A program made the position numbers and the translations under genes. Shown piece by piece: positions 7,646 through 19,616 of a stretch of DNA of 64,000 nt. The first letter of the stretch is position 1. The number at the start of each line of letters is the position of its first letter. The stretch comes from Fallopia convolvulus (taxonomy: Eukaryota; Streptophyta; Magnoliopsida; Caryophyllales; Polygonaceae), in NCBI GenBank assembly GCA_964016875.1, contig OZ024726.1, forward strand, positions 57,033,325-57,097,324. The letters are read 5' to 3'. The notes under the pieces are model-generated. The model had not been told where the DNA came from. It made no database searches and worked only from the letters and a program-made list of their open reading frames with translations.

Positions 7646-10628
7646 ATGACACAGAGGAGCGCGCCGGCGCCGTTCCTGACGAAGACGTACCAGCTGATCG
7701 ACGATCCAGCCACCGACGACGTGATCTCCTGGGGAGAGAACGCGAAGACGTTCGTCGTCTGGAAAACCGCCGATTTCGCCAAGGACTTGCTTCCGAAGTA
7801 CTTCAAGCACAACAACTTCTCCAGCTTCGTTCGTCAGCTCAACACCTATGTACGTCTCTCTCTCCTTCTCTCTGCCTGTGTTTCGGAATTTGCAATTGAA
7901 TCTCAAAATCGATCAATTATGTGACGCGTGGCATATTAGAAACAGGAATTGGATTGTTTGTGGTTTGAATTTGATGGATTGAGACTTGAGAGGGATGTTG
8001 ATGCTGAGAATTCTGCAGATAAAAAATTCCCAATCCAGTGTTCACGATTACTGTATTAATTTGGACTATCCGAGATTGGTAGAAGAAACTAGAAAGTAGG
8101 AGAGTCCCCGATTTCGCTTAAAATGGAAGCTTCGCTGCCTTCCATTCATAATTTCACTTTTGATTGGTCGTACTGGAATTTTTTAAACCAAAAGTTGAGG
8201 TGAAATATTTTCTGTGTTTCTTTATTCCTCGAGTGGTAGACAAAAGGATGATAGGCTTTGTACCTTTCTTGAATACATGTTTGACCTTAATTTCTTTTTT
8301 TTTTTTTTTTTTTTGATAAGGACCTTAATTTCTTTGTTTCGGGCATAATGCAAAATCAATATTTATAACGTATAAATTATTATGTGTACTTTATAAGTTT
8401 TACTGGTGCATTTCTTTTTAATTAAGAAAAGCAACTTCTGTGTGACTATAATATACCAAAAACTATACATGACTAGTAGTAAGTCACGGGTTTCGATTTA
8501 TTCTTCCATTGCAATAACTTGTATGTTTCTTGTGAAAGAATAATCAATTACCTCATAGCTAGATTGAGGATTTAAAATAAATAGGAATTAAAGTTGGTAT
8601 GGCTGAGAGTGATTAAAAAAAGGTGTAGGCATAAAAAGGATGATACAGGCATGTTCATTAATTTTGGGTCAATTTCGACCAAAAAAAAATAATTTTGTGT
8701 CAATTTGGAAGAAAGCATATGATTAATTTTGTGTAGCCTACTCTTCTAAGAGAATAACTCTAGGAAATGAAACCTCTTTTATAATCCCAAAAATTGCTAC
8801 CATATGATTAATTAGATCCTTTTAACAAAAAAAATGATTAGTTAGATCTCAAGTTCAATTTTTCTTTTGATTTGAATAGTACCCAAATCATTAGTTTGAT
8901 CTCAAAAATGTAATAAGCCAGCTAAGTTTTCGCCAATCTAGTAATGAAGTTGATCAATTAGAGGTTTAGCTAAAAAAGTAAAATTATTAGGTGAAGTGTA
9001 TATTCAACAAAGGAACGTGTAGCCTATCAACTAATGTCATCTTTCCTTCAAAGTCAACAATCAACATCAATGAGCATATAATTCCAAATGTATGTCATAT
9101 AGAGGCTCAATTTTTTGCTCTTTCTTGTTTCATGTAACCGGTCACTATTTTAGATACTCCCTCCGTTTTACCGTACTTGTTCTTAAAACCATTTTTTTTT
9201 GTTTCAAAATAGTTGTCATATAATTTTTTTTTCCATTTATACCCTTGTGTATACCCTCATATTACCCATATCCCAAAATTTCTTGGTAATTGAGAAAAAA
9301 AAAAGAGTATTTAATAGGGGCAATTTGGGGAATTTTTTTTTTCTTAATATGTGTGAAATTTGTTCTAAGATCAAGTATTGTGAAACGGCGGGATTATAAA
9401 ATAACTACACTAATACGAGTTCTTTCACTTATCTGGTCAATCTTCAAACAATATTTGGTAAAAGCTTGTTCAAAGTATTGTTAATATATGTGAAGATTGT
9501 TCTAGGTAGAGTGTTTTTTGTTTAATATAAACTTCTGGATTTGCATTCTCATTAGAAGAAGGTACGTTTAATTGGAACTTTGATGTGCCTGAAAATTCTT
9601 TTACTTTTGAGGATCATTGCAAAAGCATGCATGCTACTAATGTAATTGAGGTTAGGTCAATGTGTTTGGTGGGAAGGCTTGATTTGTTGAATGAAAACCC
9701 TGAATGTTTTCAATTTCTGTTAAGAAAATTCTGAGTTGAAACTGTTAAGTAATCGATAGAGCCCATTGTTTGATCTACAACACGTTCCCTTGTGATATGT
9801 TTCCTCACATTTAATTCGTTGAATTTAAAGTGTTGTGCAATCAAGACTAACAAAAATGATTTGTTGATCCAGGGCTTCCGAAAAGTAGTGCCTGACAAGT
9901 GGGAATTCGCCAACGAAAACTTCAAAAAAGGACAGCCGGAGCTCCTCACCCAGATCCGGCGCCGGAAGACATCAGGCCTTCACCAAACTCCGTCTCCGGG
10001 CTCCGGCGCGGGCAAACAAGGCAACAACCCATCTCCGTCGGTCTCCGGCGAGGACAAAGGATCCACATCGACCTCATCACCGGCGACCTCCAACAACGCC
10101 AGCCTGGCCGACTTATCGGACGAGAACGAGAAGCTGAAACGAGACAACCAAATCCTCAGCTCGGAGCTCGCCGTGACCAAGAAACAGTGCGACGAGCTAA
10201 TTGCTTTCCTGAGGGAGAATTTCAAGGTGGGACCCGATCAGATCAGCCGAATAATGAGCAACCAAATTACTCGTGGTGGGGCCACGGAGGTGGACGGTGG
10301 AGATGCTGACATCTGTCATGGTAAGCATGACAGCAGCAATGACGATGATGACGACGAAAAGGAGACTGGAGAAGAAGAAGAAGGGCAGGATGTGGAAGGC
10401 TTGAGATTGTTTGGGGTTTTGTTGAAAAGTCAAGAGGAGGGAAAAGGAGAAGAACGCGGGAACGACAAGAAAAGGGCGCGTGAGGAGAACGCGGGATTGT
10501 TGGGCCTGGGATTGGGCTTGGGCCGCGACGGGGCCCATATGGGGAAATTTATTCGAGGGGTTGGTGTTGATGTGCCCTGGATGAAGATTCCTTCCACACG
10601 AGGGGAAACTAGTAAAGTCTGCAACTGA
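7646..10628 (+). CDS. HSFB1: Heat stress transcription factor B-1
   Basis: Exons 7646-7849 and 9873-10628 give 319 residues. The DNA-binding domain (about 8-101) begins PAPFLTKTYQLIDDP and contains [20 protein letters not shown]. The intron splits it after LNTY, the conserved HSF position. The oligomerisation coiled coil (about 150-190) reads LSDENEKLKRDNQILSSELA without the class A insertion, so it is class B. LFGV (in RLFGVLLK) is the class B repressor tetrapeptide. KKRAR is a likely nuclear signal, and the C-terminus SKVCN matches HSFB1. An acidic run (DDDDDEKETGEEEE) separates the domains. HSFB1 is a nuclear co-regulator or repressor of heat responses and, as TBF1, a growth-to-defence switch. 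The 2-kb intron carries a MITE at 9155-9396. Confidence 0.95.
7850..9872 (+). other. Intron of HSFB1
   Basis: The intron starts GTACGT and ends CAG, is 2023 bp and phase 0. It holds a poly-T run near 8297-8314 and a Stowaway-like MITE at 9155-9396. I see no other ORF of note. Confidence 0.85.
9155..9396. mobile_element. Degraded Stowaway-like MITE in the HSFB1 intron
   Basis: The left end TACTCCCTCCGTTTTACCGT pairs with a diverged right end (ATTGTGAAACGGCGGGATTA). Inner words match inversely ('GTACTTGTTCTTAAAAC' and 'GTTCTAAGATCAAGTAT'). It is non-coding. Confidence 0.65.
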
Positions 10629-11661
10629 CGTTATCCGATCGTGTTGAGCGAAAACGTTTGACCGTTGGATTAGCGTCTTTTAAATTCAAAGTGTTTTGTT
10701 ATTTGCTGAGTTATGAAATGACGAATTAATGCTACATTATATGTATATGGTTTCAGTTTTTTTCTTCTCTCATATGAAATAGTTTGTTACAAAATTGATA
10801 CTGTAGTAAGTTTGCTTTGTGCTGGTGACTTTCTTGGCTGTGTTTTGTTAATGTATTATTAAATAGTAATATTAATTGATTGCAATATTTGGGGGATTTA
10901 GGGTCTGCCATGTAAGATGTTAGATGGATAGTTCAATCAAGACTGATGGCTTTTCTTAAGCTTAATGATTAAAGCTAATTGGTGTAGATTTATGTATGGT
11001 GGAAATATTGTATTGGTCGCACGCGCAATTATAAAATTATGATGGCATAATCATGATTACGAAGAGGATAATGGCGTTAAGTGAGAGGTTTCATTTCAAC
11101 ACCTGAACTTTGTCAATTAAGTGAAGTGCGATGGCGTGGAAGCATTAAAGATCAGTGTTTGGTGAGAAGCAAATTTGACCCAACTTTCTAAGGATTAAAA
11201 AGCCCGATAAATTTACAATTTTTTTTATTCAAAAGATGCATACAATGAATGGATGTCGAGAAAATTATACAAGAAATTTCCACTTTGGTTTTAATTATAA
11301 AGACTTGTGTGTAGAGTTGACACCCGTCATAAAAAATATATGTTTACGGGTTACTCTTCCTATTGTCATTAGTCTACTTTATCTTCCAACTTTCCATGTC
11401 AGAAGAAATATTCCAAGTTTTCAACATAAACATCTGTGGTGGGGAAAGGGCGGAAATCCGGGCAGGTGGGTGGGGTTTGTGGGAAAGTGTTCATGGTTTT
11501 GCATTCTGTGATGCAAGTACTTTGTAGTCGGAAAGTACCTAGTTGATATATGCACTAAAAGGTAAGGGTGTGCACATCTTGACTCATAAATCCTGCTTTG
11601 AGTGAAATTACACTGGATTAATAAGTAAGTAAAAGGAGATCAATTTTGAATTACTAATTAG
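10629..11661. other. HSFB1 3' region and intergenic DNA
   Basis: This probably contains the HSFB1 3' UTR in its first few hundred bases. No gene is seen; a 91-codon frame at 11236-11511 has no recognisable motif. Confidence 0.4.
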
Positions 11662-11983
11662 TACTCCCTCTGTTCCGGGTAGTTTATCCTAAAAACAACT
11701 TTCACATATATTAAGAAATTGATAGAGAAGAAAAAGTAATCATTAGGGAAATGAGAGAGATTGTGATTGTGGTGGATAATAGGGAAGCAAGAGAAAAAGA
11801 AAAGAAAAGACTAAAATGTTTAAAGGGGTAGATTTTTTTATTAGATAATGGAGGTAAAAGATGAAATAGAATAAGAGTAATATTGTAAGAAAAATTGATA
11901 TAAAAGAAAAGTTAAAAGGGTGGACAAATTTTCCGGGTGTCTCGAAAAGAAATACAAGACAAACTTTCGGGGACAAAGGAGTA
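11662..11983. mobile_element. Stowaway-like MITE
   Basis: The left end TACTCCCTCTGTTCCGGGTA pairs with the right end CTTTCGGGGACAAAGGAGTA, and TA flanks both sides. It is about 320 bp, AT-rich and non-coding. Confidence 0.75.
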
Positions 11984-12829
11984 GTATTTTTTTTTTGAAA
12001 GAAGACAAAGTAAAAGGACATTTTGCTCATTATCTCATTGGAACAACCCTCATTTTAGTGCTTTCACTTCCATTGGATTCTAGATCAAGCACCAAAAGCC
12101 ACTTTAGCCGATCTCTCTTTCTTGTCTTGGTTGGTTGTGGACTTGCATTTGATGGTTACATTTTCTGTGTTTTTCTTTCTTCATTAGTCCATGTGAAAAA
12201 AGTGAAACATTTACCTACCGTTTGAAATTATATCAACTCAGAATATTGCACATAGCAAATATAGCATAGATGATTGAACAAAGATGATTTTTTTTTGCTT
12301 AGAAAAGTAAAAGCCCCACGAACACTCGTAGCAATAATTGAAGTTAGTCTTCACTCTCCATAATTACCTCACGAGGAGAAGAAAAATTACTGTTCCATTG
12401 TCCCCTCTTGATGGTAGTAATCTTCTAATGTCTAGATCCTTTGTAGGTCAAAAGTAAACAATGTTGGATTAAAATTTTCTACCATCGTAGCTTCGCAGGG
12501 CCGAGTTAAAAGCCAGATAATAAGGGTGACGGAAATTCGAAAAAAAAAAATACTACTTTAGGTAGGTCTCGCTTTCAATGGGCCAAGCCCATTTCATAAA
12601 AAAGGCTAAATGGTCAAGCCCATCCGGCCCATAATGGAATGAATGGAAAGAGAATAAAAAGGCTGACATCTATGATAAGTACATGATTAGTTGATTACGT
12701 TACACGATCCTATAGTTCATTGTAAGGTACTAAGGAGATTTATAGTTTTATACATAATACAATAGTACATAATTTCCTTGTGCTAACAATCCGGTGGGTT
12801 AATAAATAAAGCCTAGAGTACGAAGTCAT
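11984..12829. other. Intergenic DNA, no gene seen
   Basis: Chance ORFs only (for example 11920-12225, which overlaps the MITE). Nothing else was recognised. Confidence 0.4.
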
Positions 12830-15270
12830 GCTCGGATGGAATATATTGCTACAGTGCAATGTGCGAGCAAAGTATAGCCTTTGGATTAAACGAATGGACA
12901 GATATGATTAAATAGAATTGATTTGATTAAAAAATAATAAAAAAGGCGGATTCATTTACAATGGCACACACGTAGGTAAATAGTTTACTTTTTTCATCCA
13001 TAGACAAAATTATCCTTTAGATAAAGAAATCCTAAAACTCAAAAAAATTACACGCGTTTTTTTCTCAGGCTTCTCCTTTTCCCTCTCCCCCTCTCTCTCT
13101 CTCCAACCTCCTCTTAATCTCCAGATCTAAAGATGAAAATCTTTCTACTTCCCACATTTTCTCTCTTTTGGGTGAAATCTAAAGAAATGAAGTTTCTATT
13201 GCATTCTTCTTAAATTATTTCCTTTGTTCGATTAATTAGAGATATTCATTCTCAGCAATTGGCTTGTTGAACTTCATAAAAATTATGAAAGATGTTAGAT
13301 TTCTGGTCTTTAATTATTTCACCATTTGCTATTTTAGCAAACCTAATTTTTAGTTGCTATTTGGGCACGATTCTTTTCTGCTAGTATAATTACTTCTTTT
13401 TTTCCTTGATTTAGGTGGTTGTTTGAAGCCAACTGAAGTGACAACTTGTGGGTTCATGTGACATGTGATTTAGGTTGTTTTTTTTATACTGTGTTCTTCT
13501 TGTAGATATGTTAAGGTTCATAACTGTGTATGTTAAAGTTCATCATCAGTGTTCTTACAATTCACACTTGTACTACGTTCACTAGTTGTATGTCGAAGTT
13601 ATTTGGTAGTCTATAAGCATAATTTGGAAACATATTTGGTTGCCTATTAGTTCAAATGGTAGAGCAATGTGCACGTGCACATAGATGTGGGTTCAAATCC
13701 CATATAGGCTAATTCTTGATATTGTCACGTCTTTTTGTTCATATCAGTTGTTCTTTTGGTTTATGGCTTTTTAAGGTAAGGTTCATAATATTTCTTCTTA
13801 TGATTCATAAAATTTTGTTCCATGACTTTTTGTTAACAACAATTGTTCTTTTGATTCATGTTTGAATAACCTTAGGTTCATCAAATTTTATCTTATGGTT
13901 CATGTCGTTTAGTTCATTGTAGTTATTATTTTCTTTTATATTTTTTGGGTCATGGTACTTGTTCTTTCGGTTCATTTTTTGTAATCTAGGTTCATAATAA
14001 ATCTTATGGTTCATAAATTTTGTTCAGTGCCTTTTTGTTAATAACAATTGTTCTTTTGGTTCATGTTAACCTTAGGTTCATCAAATTTCATTTTATGGTT
14101 CATGTCGTTTAGTTGTTCATGCTAATTATTATTTTCTTTCATGTATTTTAGTTCATGGTACTTGTTCTTTCGGTTCATGTCTTTGAAAGCTAGGTTCATA
14201 ATAATTCTTATGATTCATGTCTTTTAATTCTTAACAGTTAATCTTGCAGTTTATGTCTTTTAAGTCATACTAGTTATTTTGGTTCAATTCTTTTGGTTCA
14301 TAACATTTGCTCCCTTAGTTCATGTTTTTATAACCATATAGCTTATAACATTTCATCTTACGACTTTTAGTTCATAAAAGTTGGACTATAGGTTCATGTC
14401 TTTATACGGTTAGGTTCATAACAATTCTCAAAATAGTTCATGGAAGTTAACTCACAACAATATGTGTTATGATTTGTAAATGGTATTATGTTGGTTCATG
14501 TATTTATATAGTTTGGTTCATAAATATTATCAATAAAGTTCATAAAATTATCCTCAAATCACAATGTTGGTTAATGAATTTTGAACACTAACTAAGTGAG
14601 ATATGATGACAAAAGCCACGACTTTTTAAATATAGACATGGAAACAAACTACATTGGCATAAAACTAAATGAAATAATAAGAACAACTGGTGAAAAATGC
14701 TCTAAGCTCCAAGTTGGTCATTTGGACATTTTGTCGAACACATGGTGGACGATTAGATGAGCATTGACCATTTGCTTTTGTTTTCGATCTAAAACTTTAG
14801 ATTTTAATGCAAAACATACACAAATCTGTATAGGTTTGATTAAAATAAAAAAATCACTCTAAAACACACAAAAAACATGTAGATCTAAGTACCAAGGTCC
14901 TAAATTTGAAAAAATCTCAAATATGAACTTGAAACCATGGAAAGAGATCTATAATAAAATCGATGAAGAAAGAACATAAATTGGGGCCGGAATCAACAAA
15001 AAAAAGTCAAACAAATCAGAAGGAGCAAGATGCAACAAGTATGGAGAAGAATCGATCGAAAAAGTCGAAAAAATACACATCCAAGAGGTTGAAGAAGACT
15101 CTTGTAACTAGTTTTCTAATTTGACGCATAAAAGACAATAATGCCCCTCCGTTTATAAAATCATTAAAAATGTGTCTTGATCCTGTCCATTGAAGATGCT
15201 TGATCGAACGGTCCGAGTGTGCTCGCACATTACACCATAACTGACTTTTCCACCTGATCGTGATTCCTAG
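12830..15270. repeat. Possible large foldback element with GGTTCAT-rich core
   Basis: The ends share imperfect inverted words: GCAATGTGCGAGCA at about 12857 against TGCTCGCACATTACA at about 15218, plus AATGGACAG against CTGTCCATT. The core, about 13730-14560, is a degenerate array of phrases such as 'TTGTTCTTTTGGTTCATG' and 'TAGGTTCATAA' recurring every 50-100 bases. There is no ORF. A pol III-type sequence lies at 13642-13709. The similarity of the ends suggests one large non-autonomous transposon, but no target duplication was found. Confidence 0.4.
13642..13709 (+). pseudogene. tRNA-like sequence (pseudo-tRNA or SINE head)
   Basis: GCCTAT at the 5' end pairs with ATAGGC at the 3' end. A D-arm-like GTTC...GAGC carries an A box (TAGTTCAAATGG). 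The T arm has a perfect B box (GGTTCAAATCC) between GTGG and CCAT. The anticodon arm (ATGTG CACGTG CACAT) has a six-base instead of seven-base loop, so I doubt it is a functional tRNA. It lies inside the GGTTCAT-rich repeat and may be its pol III promoter. Confidence 0.5.
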
Positions 15271-16285
15271 AGGACGTCCATATGAGCACATAATATATAT
15301 GCACTAAGGTCAATATATAAGCCCGATTGACGATGAGAGGAATGATTTATTGACGTTGTATATTAGGCTAAGTTATTCTCGATTTAGTTTCGATGTGGGA
15401 CATTTTTTCACGAGCCTCCTCGAGTGATAACGGGCGGGATCTCTGACATCATTTCTTAAGGGTGATAAACCCAAATATATCAACGGCCAACAAGCCTAGT
15501 AATGTCTTGAGGTCGGCAAACCAATTAAAGGACCTAGCTCAAACCACGTCCTCGTGGTGGGTGGGCTCAAACAAATCGAAAAAATTAACCCATACCATAA
15601 TTGGCTTGAATATCATATTAAATTTCAGTGGGTTAATAACCAAAGGATGTGTCCGAACGAGTGCACGTATTAAATAAGTTCAATTAGTTTTTATTGCAAC
15701 ATTAATTGACAATGGACAAAGTATGCATGTGTAAAACGTTTTCTAAAAGATCAACCAAAGAACGCAAAAATACTCAAGGGATCACGCATGCAACGATTCA
15801 AAAACCAAACAACAAAAAGTAAGAATCGAAGAACAAGTGATACATATGATTGTTTGTTTACGTAGTCGCTTATCCCTAATCTGCGGAGTCTCAGTTGGGA
15901 GACTCTTTCCAAATCCACTACTTTCAAGCAAGAGTTTAGAGGGTTACAAGCACACACATAAACTCGCGAACAACAGACCGAATCGAGAGAGGTACAAGAA
16001 TGGAGAAGATAACAAGAACAAAGATAGAATAGTAGTTAGGGTTTCATTTAACAGGCTGACAAAGCTTCGAGAAGAAGCTTCGCTTAATGCGCCAACACCG
16101 GATCATCTCGAGCTAGAAACACCGCCATAAATTGTCGTTGTTAGCTGCACCGCCAAATGCCATCGAAGAAGCTCTCTCATTCCTCCTCCTCCTCCTCCTC
16201 CTTCTCCTCCTCTCTTGCGAAAGGTTCTCGAATGAGCCCTCGAAGCTGAAAAGAAGCTTTAATTAGCAAGGTCAAGCTCATGCCC
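15271..16285. other. Intergenic DNA with CTC microsatellite
   Basis: No gene is supported. A (CTC/CTT)n run lies at about 16180-16216. Several frames of 70-97 codons are open on both strands without motifs. Confidence 0.4.
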
Positions 16286-16487
16286 TTAAACACGGTTCAA
16301 ATCCTATGTCCCATTATTGTGTCCCACAAATTTGATTGGACCAAAAACTAATAATTAGGCTTTTAGGTAATTTTCTGAAATTGAAAAAAAGATGGTAATT
16401 TGGCTTATATAACTATGTGCTCAAATCAAATTTGTGGGACCCAATTTTGAGACATAATAATGGGACAGAAAATTTAAATCGACTTAA
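16286..16487. mobile_element. Short MITE with about 60-bp inverted ends
   Basis: The left arm contains TGTCCCATTATTGTGTCCCA then CAAATTTGATT. The right arm repeats it inverted (AATCAAATTTGTGGGACC, then ACATAATAATGGGACA). TTAA occurs at both outer edges (16286-16289 and 16484-16487). It is about 200 bp with no ORF. Confidence 0.6.
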
Positions 16488-17550
16488 ACATAGTGTTTCA
16501 TTAAAATGGAAGCTCTTAGCGATCACCTTAATGGATCACGTCAAGATTTAGCCTCGTCATCGATTCGAAGCACAAGCCCGATACTAAACCCAATTCTTTT
16601 CTTTAAGATTTCCTCCATCAAACCCAATGCATTACCTCTTAACCGGATTGACCAGGGAAGCCACATAGCCCGATCCATCAAGATTAATAAACTTTACATA
16701 TAGAAATTGAACCCGATTCCCGATTTAATATAACCGTTTTTTTGGTTGCCCACTGGTTCAATAGAGTTTCGTCTTGGTTACATCCAGTTCGACCCGGATC
16801 GCACACCTAGCTTTGACGGGTGAGTCTCCCAAAGAGAATTTTTTTTACATCCACTTACCCTAAACTTCGTGGATGTGGAGCAGGTTGCTTACCACCCGAG
16901 TCAACTCCCTTTGGTGACTTAACCTATTTTTTCAAAAAGAATATAATTCTACGTGCTTTGCAGCTTTGCTATACCTAATGTCACTAGACTTAAGACATAA
17001 TTTAATCAAATGTTACAATATGTAACTCACCAATCTTGTATACTAAACTCGGTTACTACCAACTTACTTTCGATATAAGACAATTATTTACATATCTTCA
17101 ACTAAATTTGTCTTTCTCCTAAAAAAATAGCCTTTTAATTTATCTTGACAAATAAAATTTTCTTAGCCACAAATTGAGCGCTTTGATTGGGTCGATCGGT
17201 CATAGTACAATGATTTATCGGGTTTTGGTTGCTTCCTTCATCAACTAGTGGAAAGGACTTGTAATTTGCTTTCAAGTCGAGTTTAAGAAAACAACACATT
17301 CTCACATCACATGCATAGGCCGAAAGCGATAAGTAATTAACTTTCGGGGAAGCGATTAGTGCACACGTTTATATGTGTACACTTACTACACTATTCATGA
17401 GGTAAGAATTGATAATGTGGGATCACTTTTCGTGCGATGTGATCGAATGTGTATATGTAAAGTCACTACTCAAATCAGATTCTTGAATTTGTCCCATTAA
17501 CTAAGTGACTGTTGTTGAGAAGTAAGAACACACAGAAGATCCATTTCTGA
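16488..17550. other. Intergenic DNA, no gene seen
   Basis: A 65-codon frame at 16506-16703 is the only sizeable one and carries no recognisable motif. Confidence 0.4.
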
Positions 17551-17597
17551 TTGATACTGTTGAGTTATCCCACATGGGAAACTTGAGACTAAAAATA

Positions 17598-17900
17598 CTA
17601 GTATATAGCCTAATGAATTACTCCACCCAAAGTCATATGGTTTTTGGTTGGAACCTCATTGACCGCCCATAGTAATATGGTTTTGGGTTGGAATCTCATT
17701 AGGTTTGTATGCTAAGCACATTATACGCACGTCATTAGGTTATTAGGTTTGTATGATAAGCACATTATACGCACGACCCCCAGATTATCGGCCCACCAAC
17801 TGGCTTAGTATATAACCCAATGAGCTACTCCACCCATAGCCAAACACGACCCCCATAGCCAAACACGACCCCCAGATTATCGGCCCAGACCCCCAAATTA
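17598..17900. repeat. Short internal duplications
   Basis: A phrase of about 32 bp (ending CACATTATACGCACG) occurs at 17698-17731 and 17743-17775 with one mismatch. CATAGCCAAACACGACCCC occurs twice in tandem near 17834-17870. CCCCCAGATTATCGGCCCA recurs. The CTCCACCCA phrase near 17622 and 17828 suggests a larger duplicated unit. No gene. Confidence 0.6.
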
Positions 17901-18744
17901 TTGGCCCACCGGACTTTAATAGATACTGATGTTGATATTATATTTAAGAGGATATTTTTTAGTATGTAAGTTTTGGTTGTCATGGTCGAACATATGTATA
18001 TTTGATAAATTTCGATGATGAGCAGAGCCGATAATCTGGACATCGTGTACAGACCTAGTATACAAGTCTAATGAAGTTTCAACCCAAAATTATTGAATTA
18101 ATAGACAATTAACTCCTAATAATTGTAGTTTCTAATTTAAAATATGAGATGACTCTCAACTATTCTCATAGGTTTTTGATCAAGTAAAGTACACAAACTC
18201 ACAAAGTAGAGCTAAGGTATTAAAACTTAATTGTACACATGACATTAATGTTGTAGCTGTGCGAAAACGACAGATCGACCCACTCTTACAAGTTGAAAGT
18301 CTCCCCTGTCTGTGGGGAAAATCTTCGTCACAGAGACCTGCACGTGATGAGAAGTGGACGTGCAAGCAACATTCGTGGTCGAAACTCGAAACTCGAAGCG
18401 GCTGATTCTCGATTGTTCCTGACGACGTCATTCATCACCGACGATTCGTCCCATTGATAGCGGACGATATGAAAATTGAAACAATCAACACATCCAACGG
18501 CTGGGGATCATGCACAAGTAGATATGGTCGGTTCATTCTTCGGCCCATTGGGCCCCCAGAAGTCTCGTATGACTGAGACTTGTCATACGGATATTGGTGG
18601 GCCTCGAATAACTTGGGCCGGCTTATTATTAATCAGCAAAAATTGTTCCTTTTCTTTTTGTCCAACATATGTTCTAGAAAAGATCCAATACTAGAAGGCT
18701 AGCTTAGGCTGTGTGCAATGTGCATATACGAAAGTTTTAGTTTA
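17901..18744. other. Intergenic DNA, no gene seen
   Basis: Open frames of 72-83 codons occur on both strands (for example 18180-18431, minus) but none shows a recognisable domain. Confidence 0.35.
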
Positions 18745-18998
18745 TACTCGCTCCGTTTTTCAAAAGATGTCTTTTCAGGTCATTTAACATTTTTCATAAA
18801 AGTAGTCCTTTTACTATTTTTTTCCAATTTTTTCCGATTATACCCCTAAAAAGTGGGTTTCCTTTTTTTCATTTTCCTATGTAATTGGTCACATTAATAA
18901 AGTAAAGTCATTTAATGAGGACATATTAGGTATACAAAAATTTCCTTAATAATCGTGCAATTGTCCAAAAGGACATCTTTTACAAAACGGAGGGAGTA
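18745..18998. mobile_element. Stowaway-like MITE
   Basis: TACTCGCTCCGTTTTTCAAA at the left mirrors TTTACAAAACGGAGGGAGTA at the right, and the next inward words also match (AAAGATGTCTTTT, AAAGGACATCTTTT). It is about 254 bp and lies roughly 600 bp upstream of the P450 start. Confidence 0.85.
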
Positions 18999-19511
18999 CT
19001 TTGCATAAAATAGGTGAATGTACAAACTAGCTAGTTATCCTGCCAAGCTTAAAAAATTGTAGTAGATAAATAGATGATAAGACATACATGTGTTCACTGT
19101 ATGCCGGTAACATTTTCATGGATCTATCGGGCACACTATCATGAGACGCTCAGGATACGAGTGCTCCATCTTGACCCCAAAATCTTAGGAATTTTGATTG
19201 GTTAACGTTGTTGTTGTATAATAAATGATAAGCAAAATTCACTGTTTCAAAGTTATACCTAAAAATTACACCTTTATCAGATATATTAATATTTTGTATG
19301 CAAATTTATGTTAAAAATTAGAAATTAGAAAGAAGCATTCCAACAACTTAACATATGCTTGTGGCTTGCCATTTTGGCTAGGTTAGAATCACTTTAGAAG
19401 CAAGCCAAGATAATTTTAGTCTATGAAGTGAAGCAAAAAAAATAATTACCCTAACCTTAAAAATGTGGGACCATAGACAGATGCATGATTTCATTTACAC
19501 ACACACACTTG
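18999..19511. other. Upstream region of the P450 gene
   Basis: This is an AT-rich promoter region. No gene or repeat was recognised before the TATA box. Confidence 0.4.
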
Positions 19512-19519
19512 TATATATA
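19512..19519 (+). promoter_or_regulatory. TATA box of the P450 gene
   Basis: TATATATA lies about 105 bp upstream of the start codon at 19617. Transcription start would be near 19545. Confidence 0.5.
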
Positions 19520-19616
19520 GGAGAGTAACCTACGTTGTGCCACTCTATAATCAATTCAAGACCCCAATTCCACAGCAATCGCAAACAAATTGAGATCGAG
19601 TACGAGATATATATGC

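Noticed and set aside
9899..10538. Other-frame ORFs (136, 113 and 81 codons) over HSFB1 exon 2
   Set aside because: Shadows of the HSFB1 coding frame in GC-rich sequence.
18180..18431. 83-codon minus-strand ORF
   Set aside because: No motif or context; chance frame.
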